A DNA stretch of 64,000 bases from an uncultured Eubacteriales bacterium (GCA_900542295.1 UQNJ01000009.1:1-64000), one strand, 5' to 3'. Positions 16,378-25,569 are shown, counted from the first letter of the stretch. Notes: generated by a model not told the origin, from the letters alone. Numbers and translations are program-made.

Positions 16378-17943
16378 ATGAAATTTAAGAAAGCTATTGC
16401 TTTGATTCTTATCTTAGCTATGGTATTTTCACTTTCAGCCTGCGGCGGCAAGAAAGAGGGAGATTCAAAGACTCTTGTTATCGCCATTCAGGATGAAATC
16501 GAGGGTACAGATGTACAGCAGATAGGCTGGGACAATGTAGTTCATCAGCTTCTTTACAGCCCGCTGGTAACATTCAGCGAGGATTTAAGCACAATCAATC
16601 CGGGCTTTGTAGAATCCTATACAGAGTCAGAGGATGGCAAAGAAATAACCTTTGTGCTTCCTAAGGATGCAAAGTTCTCAAACGGCGATGCCCTTGATGC
16701 AGAAGCTGTAAAAGCGTCTTTTGAAAGAATGAAAGAAATCAGCCAGTACTCCGGCGACATTGAAGCCGTGCAGGACATACAGGTAGTTGACGAAAGAACT
16801 TTTAAATTCATCCTTTCAGAGCCTGCTCCTTACATGTGGGCAAGCCTTGGAAGCTGCTTCAGTGGAATCGTTGACACAGCAGTAGCGGAAGAAGTCGGAA
16901 ACGACGAATTTAACAGAAACGCTGTCAGCAACGGACCTTTCATGGTAAAGGAATGGAAAGCAGGTTCGGAAATAGTTCTGGAAAAGAATCCTAACTATGT
17001 AACCTCAAACCCTGATGTTGAAAACAAGGGCGTTATGAACTTCGATCAGGTAATAGTAAGATTTATACCTGACGAGTTTACAAGAGTAAGCGAACTTGAA
17101 TCGGGAAATGTAGATATCGCATATGATATTCCTACTGCCAGCGTAAAATCAGTAACTGAAAACGATGATCTTGAAGCTTATTTCTATGAGCAGGCAGGTT
17201 CTACATACATAATGACAAATACAAACGATAATGCACTTAAGGACAAGAATGTAAGAGATGCCATAAATATCGGTATTGACAGAGATGCTCTTGCAGAAGC
17301 CTTAGACGGTCAGGTTTCACCGCTTTACGGATTCATTTCTGCTGCTCAGGCAGGTTACAGTGCCGATAAGGAAAAGGAATATGCAGATAAGTTTGCGTAT
17401 AATCCTGATAAGGCAAAAGAATTGCTTGCCGCAGCAGGTTACACAGACAGTGACGGAGACGGTATCGTTGATAAGAACGGCAGTCCGCTCACTATAGAAT
17501 TCTGTTCACCTACAGATAAGGCATCAAGTAAGGCCGCAGCACCTGTAATTCAGGCTCAGCTTAAAGAAATCGGCATAGATATGCAGATTAAGGAATATGA
17601 AGCTGCATATATCAAACAGCTTCAAAAGGACAGCAACTTCCAAACTATGGCAAGAAGCTATGTATGGAATGACGCAGATATCCTCTACTATGTATTTACA
17701 GAAGCATCAGGATATCCATGGCATGAGAAGTCTGTAACAGACGCTCTTGTAGATGCAAGGTATGAAACAGATACTGAATTAAGAGTCGACAAATATGAAG
17801 CGGCACAGGATGAATTGTTTAAATACACACCGGCTGTTTCCATGTTTGCAGACAAGTATTGCATCGCAACATCTAAGGCTGTAAAAGGATTTAAAGTTAC
17901 AAACGACGGAAGATCAATCTTCAACGATACTACTAAGGAGTAG
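16378..17943 (+). CDS. Peptide/nickel-type ABC transporter substrate-binding lipoprotein (SBP family 5)
   Basis: 521 residues. A lipoprotein signal peptide (KKAIALILILAMVFSLSAC) ends in the lipobox LSAC with Cys22 as the lipidated residue. The mature protein is a family 5 solute-binding protein: PGFVESYTESEDGKEITFVLPKDAKFSNGD near 75-100 and NIGIDRDAL near 300 are class markers. Inside the second lobe, DSDGDGIVDKNG has the spacing of an EF-hand/dockerin-like calcium loop. The GGAGG site lies before ATG 16378. It is the receptor of the transporter encoded by the next genes. The deacylase and serine hydrolase in the operon suggest that the ligand is a short peptide or N-acyl amino acid with D-residues. 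Confidence 0.92.
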   Translation: MKFKKAIALILILAMVFSLSACGGKKEGDSKTLVIAIQDEIEGTDVQQIGWDNVVHQLLYSPLVTFSEDLSTINPGFVESYTESEDGKEITFVLPKDAKFSNGDALDAEAVKASFERMKEISQYSGDIEAVQDIQVVDERTFKFILSEPAPYMWASLGSCFSGIVDTAVAEEVGNDEFNRNAVSNGPFMVKEWKAGSEIVLEKNPNYVTSNPDVENKGVMNFDQVIVRFIPDEFTRVSELESGNVDIAYDIPTASVKSVTENDDLEAYFYEQAGSTYIMTNTNDNALKDKNVRDAINIGIDRDALAEALDGQVSPLYGFISAAQAGYSADKEKEYADKFAYNPDKAKELLAAAGYTDSDGDGIVDKNGSPLTIEFCSPTDKASSKAAAPVIQAQLKEIGIDMQIKEYEAAYIKQLQKDSNFQTMARSYVWNDADILYYVFTEASGYPWHEKSVTDALVDARYETDTELRVDKYEAAQDELFKYTPAVSMFADKYCIATSKAVKGFKVTNDGRSIFNDTTKE

Positions 17944-17948
17944 AACTG

Positions 17949-18980
17949 ATGGATCTTATGACATTGGAAAAGAGATTGGATCAAGTTATAAGTACAGATA
18001 TGACTGACCAAACGCCGGGTATGGTGCTTATGATAACCAAAGGCGAAGAGGTGCTTATAAGAAAGTCATATGGACTTGCCGACCTTGAAACAGGAGAAAA
18101 AATAACAGAGGACAGAACTTTTGTTATAGCTTCCAATACAAAACAGTTTACTTGTGTAGCTATAATGATGCTGAAAGAGCAAGGTCTTATAGACTACGAT
18201 GAACCTATAGAAAGGTTTTTCCCGGATTTTCCGGACTATGTAAAGTATGTTACGGTAAGGGATTTAATGACGCATGTCTCAGGTATCAGAGAATACTTTG
18301 AAGAAGATAAATGGCTGCAAATACCGGATTCTGCAACTGCGGATACAGAAAGAATGCTTGAGATAATCAAGAACTTCGGGGATTTGACATTTGAACCTAA
18401 GACACAGTATTCCTACTGTAACTCCGCTTATGTTATGTTAGGTGATATTGTACGGCAGCTTTCAGGAATGCCTTTTGGAGAATTTCTTAAAAAGCGTATA
18501 TTTGAACCGCTTGAAATGAACGATACAATAGCACCGGACTACAAGGATGTAAAATCAGACAAATTGACGGAAGGTTATACAAAGGATGATAAAGGCAACT
18601 TTGTAAAGCAGGATTACAACATGGCTCTGGTGGGCTATGCAGACGGCAATATGCAGTCTACTGTAGACGATTTGTTTAAGTGGCATAAGTATCTTTATAT
18701 GAGTGATTCGGAAAAACTTCTCAAAAGAGAAACTTTAGCCGAAGCCTTCAAAGACAATTATCTTTTGGATGGAACGGCAACAGGCTATGGATTCGGATTC
18801 TTTTTGGGGGACTACAAGGGCCATAAAGAAATATGGCACACAGGCGGAACTACAGGATTCATATCGAGAGTTTCACGATTTGTAGATGATGATATTTCTC
18901 TCTTCATGCTGACAAATTATGAAGGACTTCCAAAGAATGAATTGTATGAAAAAATCGCTGCGGAAATATTTCGAGTTTAG
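17949..18980 (+). CDS. Cytoplasmic SxxK serine hydrolase (beta-lactamase/D-aminopeptidase fold)
   Basis: 343 residues of the class C beta-lactamase/PBP fold. The catalytic S62-N-T-K65 sits in FVIASNTKQFT, the second motif is Y156-C-N158 and HTGG near 297 stands in for the KTG triad. No signal peptide or membrane segment is present, unlike beta-lactamases, so the enzyme should be cytoplasmic. Relatives include D-aminopeptidase, D-esterase and EstB-like proteins. It starts five bases after the stop of the binding protein and precedes the permease genes. I infer hydrolysis of imported peptides or amides with D-residues; penicillin resistance is unlikely. Confidence 0.85.
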   Translation: MDLMTLEKRLDQVISTDMTDQTPGMVLMITKGEEVLIRKSYGLADLETGEKITEDRTFVIASNTKQFTCVAIMMLKEQGLIDYDEPIERFFPDFPDYVKYVTVRDLMTHVSGIREYFEEDKWLQIPDSATADTERMLEIIKNFGDLTFEPKTQYSYCNSAYVMLGDIVRQLSGMPFGEFLKKRIFEPLEMNDTIAPDYKDVKSDKLTEGYTKDDKGNFVKQDYNMALVGYADGNMQSTVDDLFKWHKYLYMSDSEKLLKRETLAEAFKDNYLLDGTATGYGFGFFLGDYKGHKEIWHTGGTTGFISRVSRFVDDDISLFMLTNYEGLPKNELYEKIAAEIFRV

Positions 18981-18986
18981 AATCTG

Positions 18987-19011
18987 AGAGGGAGGGTCAT
19001 CCCCTCCCTCT
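18987..19011 (+). other. Intercistronic GC-rich hairpin
   Basis: An AGAGGGAGGG / CCCTCCCTCT stem stands between the serine hydrolase and the first permease gene. There is no T-run after it (TTATGTATT), so it is more likely an mRNA processing or 3'-protecting element than a full terminator. It could lower permease expression relative to the binding protein. Confidence 0.5.
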
Positions 19012-19040
19012 TATGTATTAGTACAAGAAGGAGACGAGAA

Positions 19041-19970
19041 ATGAATGATATTGTTCGTTTTGTGGTGAAAAGACTGATAATGGGCGTAGCTATAGTGCTG
19101 TTTGTTTCAGTTCTTGTTTTTGCCATAATGCAGGCCATGCCGGGCAATCCTATCGACCTTATGGTAGATACGAGAGTTTCTCCGGAAAGGGTTGCGGAAC
19201 TTGAAGCCCAGTGGGGGCTTGACAAACCGCCGATAGTTCAGTTTTTCTATTGGCTTGGTAACATATTACAGGGAGATTTCGGTATGTCGGTATCCATGAA
19301 GCAGAATGTAGGAGATCTGATAATGCAGAGACTGCCATATACATTGATGCTTACAGGTGCGGCATTACTTATAGAATATATTATAGCTATTCCATTGGGA
19401 CTGATGGCAGCTGTAAAAAAAGATAAACTTACAGACAAAGCTTTAACTGTCGGAACTATAGTTCTGTGGTCCATGCCTCAGTTTTGGCTTGGTGTATTGC
19501 TGATGTTTATCTTCAGTATTACTTTAGGTGTTTTGCCGCTGTCGGGTTACAGCGGATTTACATCCCTTATATTACCGGCATTTACACTGGCGCTGCCTAC
19601 ACTGGCTCAGATTTTCAGGCTGACCAGATCAGAGGTACTTGATGTTATGCGTGAGAGATATGTAATGACTGCCAGAGCTAAGGGTATAGCCGGTAAAAAA
19701 GTTTTGATAAAGCATGTATTGAGAAATGCACTTATTCCTGTTACTGTAATGTTCTTCTTATCATTGCCTTGGCTGATAGGCGGAGCTGTAGTAGTTGAAA
19801 ATGTGTTTGCGTGGCCGGGAATGGGTCAGATGCTTTGGAAAGCCATATCCAAGCAGGATTTTATGGTGGTTCAGGGAATTATTTTTGTTATAACGATTTT
19901 GACAGTAATTTGTAATCTTATAGGTGACATAATATCGGGAATACTTGACCCAAGAATTCGTTTGGAGTAG
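19041..19970 (+). CDS. Peptide ABC transporter permease, DppB/OppB type
   Basis: 309 residues, six predicted membrane segments. The start VKRLIMGVAIVLFVSVLVFAIMQAMPGNP is the DppB/OppB opening, and the cytoplasmic coupling loop is MRERYVMTARAKGIAGKKVLIKHVLRNALIPV (EAA-type). The protein pairs with the DppC-type subunit nine bases downstream. AGAAGGAG precedes ATG 19041. Confidence 0.93.
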   Translation: MNDIVRFVVKRLIMGVAIVLFVSVLVFAIMQAMPGNPIDLMVDTRVSPERVAELEAQWGLDKPPIVQFFYWLGNILQGDFGMSVSMKQNVGDLIMQRLPYTLMLTGAALLIEYIIAIPLGLMAAVKKDKLTDKALTVGTIVLWSMPQFWLGVLLMFIFSITLGVLPLSGYSGFTSLILPAFTLALPTLAQIFRLTRSEVLDVMRERYVMTARAKGIAGKKVLIKHVLRNALIPVTVMFFLSLPWLIGGAVVVENVFAWPGMGQMLWKAISKQDFMVVQGIIFVITILTVICNLIGDIISGILDPRIRLE

Positions 19971-19979
19971 AGGAAGACA

Positions 19980-20810
19980 ATGAAAAAGAAATTTAAAGGC
20001 ATATTTAAAAATAAAATGTTTGTCATTGGTATGATACTTTTCGGCACAATGCTTTTGATTGCGATATTTGCCCCTTTCATAGCGCCTCATACTTTTGACG
20101 AACAGAACATGGCTATGAAACTGCAAGGCCCAAGCTCTGAATATCCTCTGGGCACAGACCAGTACGGAAGATGTATTTTCAGCAGGGTGGTTTACGGTTC
20201 TCGTATAGCCTTAAGCGTAGGAATAGTTGCGGTTATAATTGAAACCGTAATCGGAGTAACCTTGGGAATGCTGGCAGGCTACTACGGTAAAAAAATCGAT
20301 AAAGTGATAACTTTTGTAACAGACTCAGCGTGGGCGATACCGCCTATAATTCTTGCGATGGCAATAGTTTTAATGCTCGGCTCAAGCGCAATGAATGTTG
20401 CGATTGCCGTTGCTGTAGTAAGCTGGGCACAGTTTACGAAAATAATAAGGGCAAAAGTTCAGTCATTAAAAGAACTGTCATATATAGAGGCAGCCAGAAT
20501 ATATGGTGAAAGTGATTTCAGCATATTGATGAGGTACATACTGCCTAACTTGACATCGACGATAATAATACTTGCAACTCTGGCTCTGCCATCTGCAATT
20601 TTATCGACAACATCGATGGGATTCTTAGGTCTTGGCGCGCAGCAGCCGCAGCCTGACTGGGGAATGATTCTCTCCGAGGGCATACAGTACCTTAGAAACG
20701 CTCCTTGGATATCCATGGTGCCGGGAGTTGCAATAGTATGGACTGTTTTAGGATTTAACTTGGTAGGAGAAGGTGTAAAAGATCTTCTTGACCCAAGACT
20801 GAAAGTGTAA
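19980..20810 (+). CDS. Peptide ABC transporter permease, DppC/OppC type
   Basis: 276 residues. The short N-terminal extension and first helix (NKMFVIGMILFGTMLLIAIFAPFIAPHTFDEQ) followed by HPLGTD-like YPLGTDQYGRCIFSRVVYGSRIAL are the DppC signature. The EAA loop is LSYIEAARIYGESDFSILMRYILPNL. It forms a heterodimer with the preceding DppB-type protein. GAGGAAGACA precedes ATG 19980. Confidence 0.93.
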   Translation: MKKKFKGIFKNKMFVIGMILFGTMLLIAIFAPFIAPHTFDEQNMAMKLQGPSSEYPLGTDQYGRCIFSRVVYGSRIALSVGIVAVIIETVIGVTLGMLAGYYGKKIDKVITFVTDSAWAIPPIILAMAIVLMLGSSAMNVAIAVAVVSWAQFTKIIRAKVQSLKELSYIEAARIYGESDFSILMRYILPNLTSTIIILATLALPSAILSTTSMGFLGLGAQQPQPDWGMILSEGIQYLRNAPWISMVPGVAIVWTVLGFNLVGEGVKDLLDPRLKV

Positions 20811-20821
20811 GGGAGGAAGAG

Positions 20822-21802
20822 ATGGACAACACTATTTTGAAAGTAAAAGACCTGTCAATCAATTTCGAGACCAAACACGGACTGGTAAGGGCGGTTGACC
20901 GAGTTAGCTTTGATATAGAAAAGGGACAGGTGTTTGCACTTGTCGGAGAGTCGGGATGCGGCAAATCCACCACTGCTATGGGTATAATGAGATTGCTTCA
21001 GGAATCGGGCAAAATCGGCGGTGGCGAAATTATATTTGAAGAGCAGAACCTTGCAGACCTTACCGAAGATGAGATGAGCCATGTAAGGGGAAAAGAAATA
21101 GGAATGATATTTCAAAATCCTTTAGACTCTTTGAATCCGGTATACAGCATAGGATATCAGGTTTCCGAGGGATTGATAGAAGAAGGTAAATCTAAAGAAG
21201 AAGCCTACGAAACGGCATACAACACATTGAGAGATGTAAAGATTTCCGATGTTGAGTCAAGAATGAAATCATATCCTCATGAGATAAGCGGAGGAATGAG
21301 ACAGAGAGTAATGATTGCAATGATGCTGTGTCGCAATCCAAAGCTTCTTATTGCAGATGAACCGACTACTGCTCTTGATGTGACTATTCAAGCAGGCATA
21401 ATCGAATTGATGAACGAGCTTAGAAGCAAGTATAATTCTTCAATTTTAATGATAACTCATGATTTTGGTATAGTTGCCGATATGGCCGACAGAGTAGGTG
21501 TTATGTATGCGGGAAATATTGTAGAAATAGCTGATGTATTTGATATATTTGATAATGCAGCGCATCCTTATACTAAATTGCTTATGAAGGCTCTTCCTAC
21601 TATAACTAAAGACGAAGGACGATTGGAGACAATAAAGGGCACAGTTCCCGATTTGTCTATGGATATCAAGGGATGTAAGTTTGCCGACAGATGTCCTTCC
21701 TGTACTGAAAAATGCAGACAGGAAAGACCTGAAATGAAAGAAATAAGCAAAGGACACTTTGTGGCCTGCCACTGCTGTGAAGGAGGAAGCTCCTATGAAT
21801 AA
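20822..21802 (+). CDS. Peptide ABC transporter ATPase, DppD/OppD type
   Basis: 326 residues. Walker A GESGCGKST, Q-loop FQNPLDSLNP, signature ISGGMRQR and Walker B LLIADEPTTALD are intact. The C-terminal oligopeptide-transporter domain has the Cys cluster CKFADRCPSCTEKC (positions about 280-293), known in DppD/OppD proteins to hold an Fe-S cluster in some cases. The last eight bases overlap the next gene at an ATGAATAA junction, implying translational coupling. Confidence 0.94.
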   Translation: MDNTILKVKDLSINFETKHGLVRAVDRVSFDIEKGQVFALVGESGCGKSTTAMGIMRLLQESGKIGGGEIIFEEQNLADLTEDEMSHVRGKEIGMIFQNPLDSLNPVYSIGYQVSEGLIEEGKSKEEAYETAYNTLRDVKISDVESRMKSYPHEISGGMRQRVMIAMMLCRNPKLLIADEPTTALDVTIQAGIIELMNELRSKYNSSILMITHDFGIVADMADRVGVMYAGNIVEIADVFDIFDNAAHPYTKLLMKALPTITKDEGRLETIKGTVPDLSMDIKGCKFADRCPSCTEKCRQERPEMKEISKGHFVACHCCEGGSSYE

Positions 21803-22769
21803 CAATAAAGTAGTAGAAATAAAAGATATAAAGAAGTATTTTCCTTTGAGAGGCGGCGGAAGAAAAAACAAGAAATATGTCAAGGCCGTTGACGGAATTA
21901 CTCTTGATGTTTATGAGGGCGAAACTCTCGGACTTGTAGGTGAAAGCGGAAGCGGAAAGACCACTCTTGCCAAGATGATACTTGGCCTTTTGCCTCCTAC
22001 CGAAAACACAGTTCTCATAGACGGAAATGACATATGGAAAGACAAGAAAACTAAGGGCAGGGGCAAAGAGGTAAATGCGGTTTTCCAAGACCCGGCATCT
22101 TCCTTAAATCCTCGTTCGACTATATATAGGACTCTTGAAAGACCTCTTCTGATAAACGGATATTCAAAGGAAGAGGCAAAGGAAAGGATTCTTGATACTG
22201 TAGAAAAAGTAAACCTTAGAAAAGAACTTTTGGACAGATTTCCAAACGAACTTTCGGGAGGCCAGCAGCAGAGAGTAAGTATCGCAAGAGCTATTTCACT
22301 GATGCCGAGGATACTCGTCTTAGACGAACCGACCAGTGCCCTTGATGTTTCCGTGCAGGCTCAGACGCTCAATGAACTTCTGAGATTGCAAAAGGAACTG
22401 AACATGACATATATTTTTATAACCCATAATCTTTCGGTTGTAAGATATATGAGTGACAGAATATGTGTTATGTACGGCGGTAAGGTTATGGAAATAGGCA
22501 AGACTGAGGATATATATGAACATTGTATGCATCCTTACACATTGGGTTTGATGTCTTCCGTGCCGCCGCTTCATCCGAGGGAACGAAACAGAAAGAAACA
22601 CCTTCTCAGCGGAGATATGCCAAGTCTTATAGATGTAGGCGAGGGATGCAGATTTTGCAGTAGATGTAAGTACAGCAAGGAAATCTGCCAAAATACACAG
22701 CCGCCGCTTAAAGAAGTTGGTGAAGGGCATATTGTTGCATGTCATTTTGCAGGTGAGCTGGATTTTTAA
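21795..22769 (+). CDS. Peptide ABC transporter ATPase, DppF/OppF type
   Basis: 324 residues. Walker A GESGSGKTT, Q-loop FQDPASSLNP, signature LSGGQQQR and Walker B ILVLDEPTSALD are intact, and a CRFCSRCKYSKEIC C-terminal Cys motif is present. The N-terminal YFPLRGGGRKNKK...VKAVDGITLDV segment fits OppF/DppF. I chose ATG 21795 because it follows GAAGGAGGAAG. Upstream in-frame codons would lie wholly inside the partner gene. Confidence 0.94.
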   Translation: MNNNKVVEIKDIKKYFPLRGGGRKNKKYVKAVDGITLDVYEGETLGLVGESGSGKTTLAKMILGLLPPTENTVLIDGNDIWKDKKTKGRGKEVNAVFQDPASSLNPRSTIYRTLERPLLINGYSKEEAKERILDTVEKVNLRKELLDRFPNELSGGQQQRVSIARAISLMPRILVLDEPTSALDVSVQAQTLNELLRLQKELNMTYIFITHNLSVVRYMSDRICVMYGGKVMEIGKTEDIYEHCMHPYTLGLMSSVPPLHPRERNRKKHLLSGDMPSLIDVGEGCRFCSRCKYSKEICQNTQPPLKEVGEGHIVACHFAGELDF

Positions 22770-22801
22770 ATGGCTGTAATAATTGAAAAGAGATTGAAAA
22801 A

Positions 22802-24166
22802 ATGAAAGATTTAAAGATAGTTAATGCAAAATTTCCGGATTTTGAGTCCAATGATTGGATTGAAGCCGACATTCTTATTCATGATGGTAAAATAGAAAAA
22901 ATAGGAGATGTTTCAGAAGAGTGTAAGGAAGTCATAGATGCTTCGGGCAAAGTCGTATCTCCGGGCTTTATAGATATACATGCTCATGAAGATGAATTCA
23001 AGGGGAATCGGGAGGATGACTTTTTCACTGCACAGAGAGGGCTTCTGATGGGAGTTACTACAGAAATCGTAGGAAACTGCGGAGACATGTATAACTCTCC
23101 TGAGACCTTTGTAAATCGCATAGATAAAGAGGGCGCTCCGGTAAACTATATGACATTTATAGGTCAGAATTATCTCAGAGAGCAAGCAGGTGCAATGGAT
23201 CGCTATAAAGCAAGCACCGTGGAGCAGTTAGATAAGATGAAGATGATGCTTGCGGCAACTAAAAAGTATGGACCTGTGGGACTTTCATGTGGGTTTGAGT
23301 ATGCGCCGGGAGTAACTTCCGAAGAAACGGTGAATTTGGCAAAGGCACTTGACGAAGAAGGGTATCTTATTTCTGTTCATTTCAGAGAAGATGGACCAAA
23401 GGCGCCCGATTCTACAAGAGAGTTGATTGAAATATCCAAGGCTACAGGCTACGGCATAGAGATGTCTCATATAGGAAGCTGTGCCGCAGTGGGATATATG
23501 GATGAAACTTTAAATGTTATAAAAGAGGCGAGAGATGCCGGAGTAGACATTTCCACAGATTGCTATCCGTATAATGCCTTTTGTACAGGCATAGGAACGG
23601 CCGTGTTTGACGAAGGCTGTTTTGAAAGATGGGGTAAAACCTACAGCGATATTTTGGTGCTGGACGGACCTTATGTTAACCAAAGATGTAATAGGGAGCT
23701 ATTTGAAAAACTTAAAAAGGAAGACCCTGATTTGCATGTGGCAGTGTTTGCAATGAATCGGGAAGAAGTGGATAAGGCATTTGCAACTCCGTTTGTCATG
23801 GTTGGAAGTGACTGCGGATTTGTAAATAGGCACGGTCATCCTCGTGGAGCAGGAGCATTCCCTAAAGTTATCAGAGAGTATGTAAGAGAAAAGAAGATGC
23901 TTACTCTTATGGAAGCACTCAGAAAGATGACGGTAATGCCTGCCGAGCGTGTAAAACTAAAATATAAGGGAGAAATAAAGGAGGGCAACGATGCAGATAT
24001 TGTAATCTTCGATGAAAACAATATTGCAGACGGTGCAACCTTTGAGAATCCTACAGAAGCCCCTAAGGGAATAGACTATGTAATAGTCAACGGTCATATA
24101 GCCGCAGAAGCCGGAGTTGTTAAATCAGACAACTGTGGTAAGTATATAAGATATAAAAATCGTTAA
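22802..24166 (+). CDS. N-acyl-D-amino-acid deacylase (D-aminoacylase family amidohydrolase)
   Basis: 454 residues, normal for the family. The amidohydrolase metal site is visible: H60-A-H62 in GFIDIHAHEDE, Cys93 in EIVGNCGD (the thiolate ligand specific to D-aminoacylases), H193 in ISVHFRE, H223 in MSHIG and a GSDCG Asp near the end, followed by HGHPRG. These enzymes release D-amino acids from N-acyl or N-carbamoyl forms and related dipeptides. The enzyme is last in the operon behind the peptide transporter and presumably acts on its cargo. The released D-amino acids could feed D-serine dehydratase encoded at 61146-62453. No signal peptide, so cytoplasmic. Confidence 0.9.
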   Translation: MKDLKIVNAKFPDFESNDWIEADILIHDGKIEKIGDVSEECKEVIDASGKVVSPGFIDIHAHEDEFKGNREDDFFTAQRGLLMGVTTEIVGNCGDMYNSPETFVNRIDKEGAPVNYMTFIGQNYLREQAGAMDRYKASTVEQLDKMKMMLAATKKYGPVGLSCGFEYAPGVTSEETVNLAKALDEEGYLISVHFREDGPKAPDSTRELIEISKATGYGIEMSHIGSCAAVGYMDETLNVIKEARDAGVDISTDCYPYNAFCTGIGTAVFDEGCFERWGKTYSDILVLDGPYVNQRCNRELFEKLKKEDPDLHVAVFAMNREEVDKAFATPFVMVGSDCGFVNRHGHPRGAGAFPKVIREYVREKKMLTLMEALRKMTVMPAERVKLKYKGEIKEGNDADIVIFDENNIADGATFENPTEAPKGIDYVIVNGHIAAEAGVVKSDNCGKYIRYKNR

Positions 24167-24195
24167 AGAGGATTAACGGATAATTGCAAAATATT

Positions 24196-24288
24196 AAAAG
24201 CCGCCTGAGGCAGGATGATGCTTTCTTTATCGGATAAACCGATAAGGGAAATTTATGTCGGATATAATCCTGCACCGGGCGGCTTTTG
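24196..24288 (+). terminator. Branched, three-tier structured terminator of the D-amino-acid operon
   Basis: An outer perfect 10-bp stem (AAAAGCCGCC 24196-24205 with GGCGGCTTTT 24278-24287), a middle 7-bp stem (GCAGGAT 24210-24216 with ATCCTGC 24267-24273) and an inner TATCGG-ATAAA-CCGATA hairpin (24228-24244) stack into one long element. The outer arm ends in TTTTG, so termination is likely although the T-run is short. It does not match a riboswitch class that I know. Confidence 0.55.
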
Positions 24289-24504
24289 TAATGCAGTGTT
24301 GTTTTGCGGTTTCATGTCCAATGCCGAAGTGGAGATTTTTGAGGATGGGGAGAGAGGCACAGGTCGTTCATATTACCCGATTGTTTTACTCTTTTTTAGG
24401 TGTTACGCTTTCCTCGCCGTGCCCACTCTATGGGGTACAGTTCAAGTTTGACATGTAGAAAGACAGTGGTGGCTATGACTTAATACCCATTTAAACCGCT
24501 CTTT
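24289..24504. other. Gene-free stretch between convergent transcripts
   Basis: About 215 bases between the deacylase operon and the end of tspO. Short frames exist on the + strand but lack ribosome sites and family resemblance. Nothing else noted. Confidence 0.5.
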
Positions 24505-24966
24505 TTAATTCAGCATGTATATACCCCAGTTGAGATATCCGGCGAAAAGAAGCCACACCATATAAGGTGCAAAAAGTAATGCGGAAGTCTTTGATATTTT
24601 GTAAAATAGTATAATCGTTGCAGTTACCAGTATTATGAGCGCTATAAGCCATATAAAAGCCAATAGATATGCGCCCATGTTGAAAAAAATAAGCGGCCAG
24701 ACAAAGTTACATATAAGCTGAGCGAAGTAAGCTGTCATTGCTCTGCGGTATGGTCGGCCGGATGTGATAACCATATATGAAGCTATTCCCATCAGAAGAT
24801 AAAGGACACTCCACACTACGGGAAACAGCCATCCGGGAGGGGCGAAAACAGGTTTTTCGATTGACTCAAAGACTTTCATGCTGTTATTTGTGAGAAGAGC
24901 AGACAGACCTCCTGCCGAAAGTGGTATGAGGAGGCATATTGTCAATGTTTTCCAATTTATTTTCAT
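24505..24966 (-). CDS. tspO: TspO/MBR family tryptophan-rich sensory protein
   Basis: 153 residues, five predicted membrane helices. The signature loop 1 segment KPVFAPPGWLFPVVWSVLYLLMGIASYM is present, with further family markers YFAQLICNFVWPLIFFN and LLFAPYMVWLLFAGYLNWGIY. Family members bind tetrapyrroles and cholesterol-like ligands and take part in porphyrin or stress signalling. Length is normal. AAAGGA precedes the reverse-strand ATG at 24966. Monocistronic, divergent from the rhodanese gene. Confidence 0.93.
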   Translation of the reverse strand: MKINWKTLTICLLIPLSAGGLSALLTNNSMKVFESIEKPVFAPPGWLFPVVWSVLYLLMGIASYMVITSGRPYRRAMTAYFAQLICNFVWPLIFFNMGAYLLAFIWLIALIILVTATIILFYKISKTSALLFAPYMVWLLFAGYLNWGIYMLN

Positions 24967-25175
24967 AAAAATCCTTTCTTTGCAGGTTGGCGAGCAGATG
25001 ATAAATCTTGGCTGCGTACCTGTCAGTCAGTTGATATAAAAATTATTGTATATTTATTATAATCCCATTGCAAAATAATTATGTATTGCTTTAATATGAA
25101 TAAAACGGGACTAAGTCACAGAAAACTTATGGAAAAACGATAAAATAATAAAAAACAGATAAAGGAGATGAAGAT

Positions 25176-25496
25176 ATGGGAATATTCAGCTTATTTGCAG
25201 GAACTAATATAAATGAAGGAATAAAACAATACGAAGCAGCCGAAGACGGGGTTCTGCTTGATGTGAGAACGGCAGGAGAATATAGGAGCGGACATATACC
25301 GGGAAGCATCAATCTTTCTGTTGACAATATAGATAAAGCAGCTAAGGTGCTGCCGGACAAGTCGAAAGAAATTTTTGTATATTGCCTCAGCGGTGCAAGA
25401 AGCAGTCAGGCCGTAAATTTTCTGAAAAGAAGCGGATATGAGAAAGTGAATAATATAGGGGGATTAAACCGCTATAAAGGAAAGCTTGAAAAGTAG
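25176..25496 (+). CDS. Single-domain rhodanese-like sulfurtransferase
   Basis: 106 residues. The rhodanese fold is marked by LLDVRTAGEYRSGHIPGSINLS and the active-site loop IFVYCLSGARSSQAV, where Cys90 is the persulfide-forming residue. The loop CLSGARS has the six-residue size typical of sulfur-specific enzymes. Family members move sulfane sulfur in thiosulfate, cyanide or cofactor metabolism. AAAGGAGATG precedes ATG 25176. No partner is evident. Confidence 0.93.
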   Translation: MGIFSLFAGTNINEGIKQYEAAEDGVLLDVRTAGEYRSGHIPGSINLSVDNIDKAAKVLPDKSKEIFVYCLSGARSSQAVNFLKRSGYEKVNNIGGLNRYKGKLEK

Positions 25497-25531
25497 GAAA
25501 GACTTTTGAGTTTAAAAAGAGTTTGCTTGCT

Positions 25532-25560
25532 TTGACAAGAATGATAGTTTATAATATTAT
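25532..25560 (+). promoter_or_regulatory. Sigma-A promoter driving the MATE leader
   Basis: TTGACA (25532-25537), a 17-base spacer, and TATTAT (25555-25560). It lies after the rhodanese stop, so the hairpins downstream are inside a 5' leader of about 110 bases for the MATE gene at 25678. Confidence 0.75.
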
Positions 25561-25569
25561 AAACAGAAT

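Noticed and set aside
17949..18980. Beta-lactamase resistance gene
   Set aside because: SxxK and YxN motifs are present but there is no signal peptide and the operon is one of peptide uptake. A D-peptidase or esterase role fits better.
24196..24288. Possible riboswitch (molybdenum cofactor or TPP type)
   Set aside because: The conserved core bases of those classes are absent and the element lies after a gene, not before one.
24215..24451. Short + strand frames after the deacylase
   Set aside because: They begin inside the nested terminator structure, have no ribosome site and no recognisable domain.
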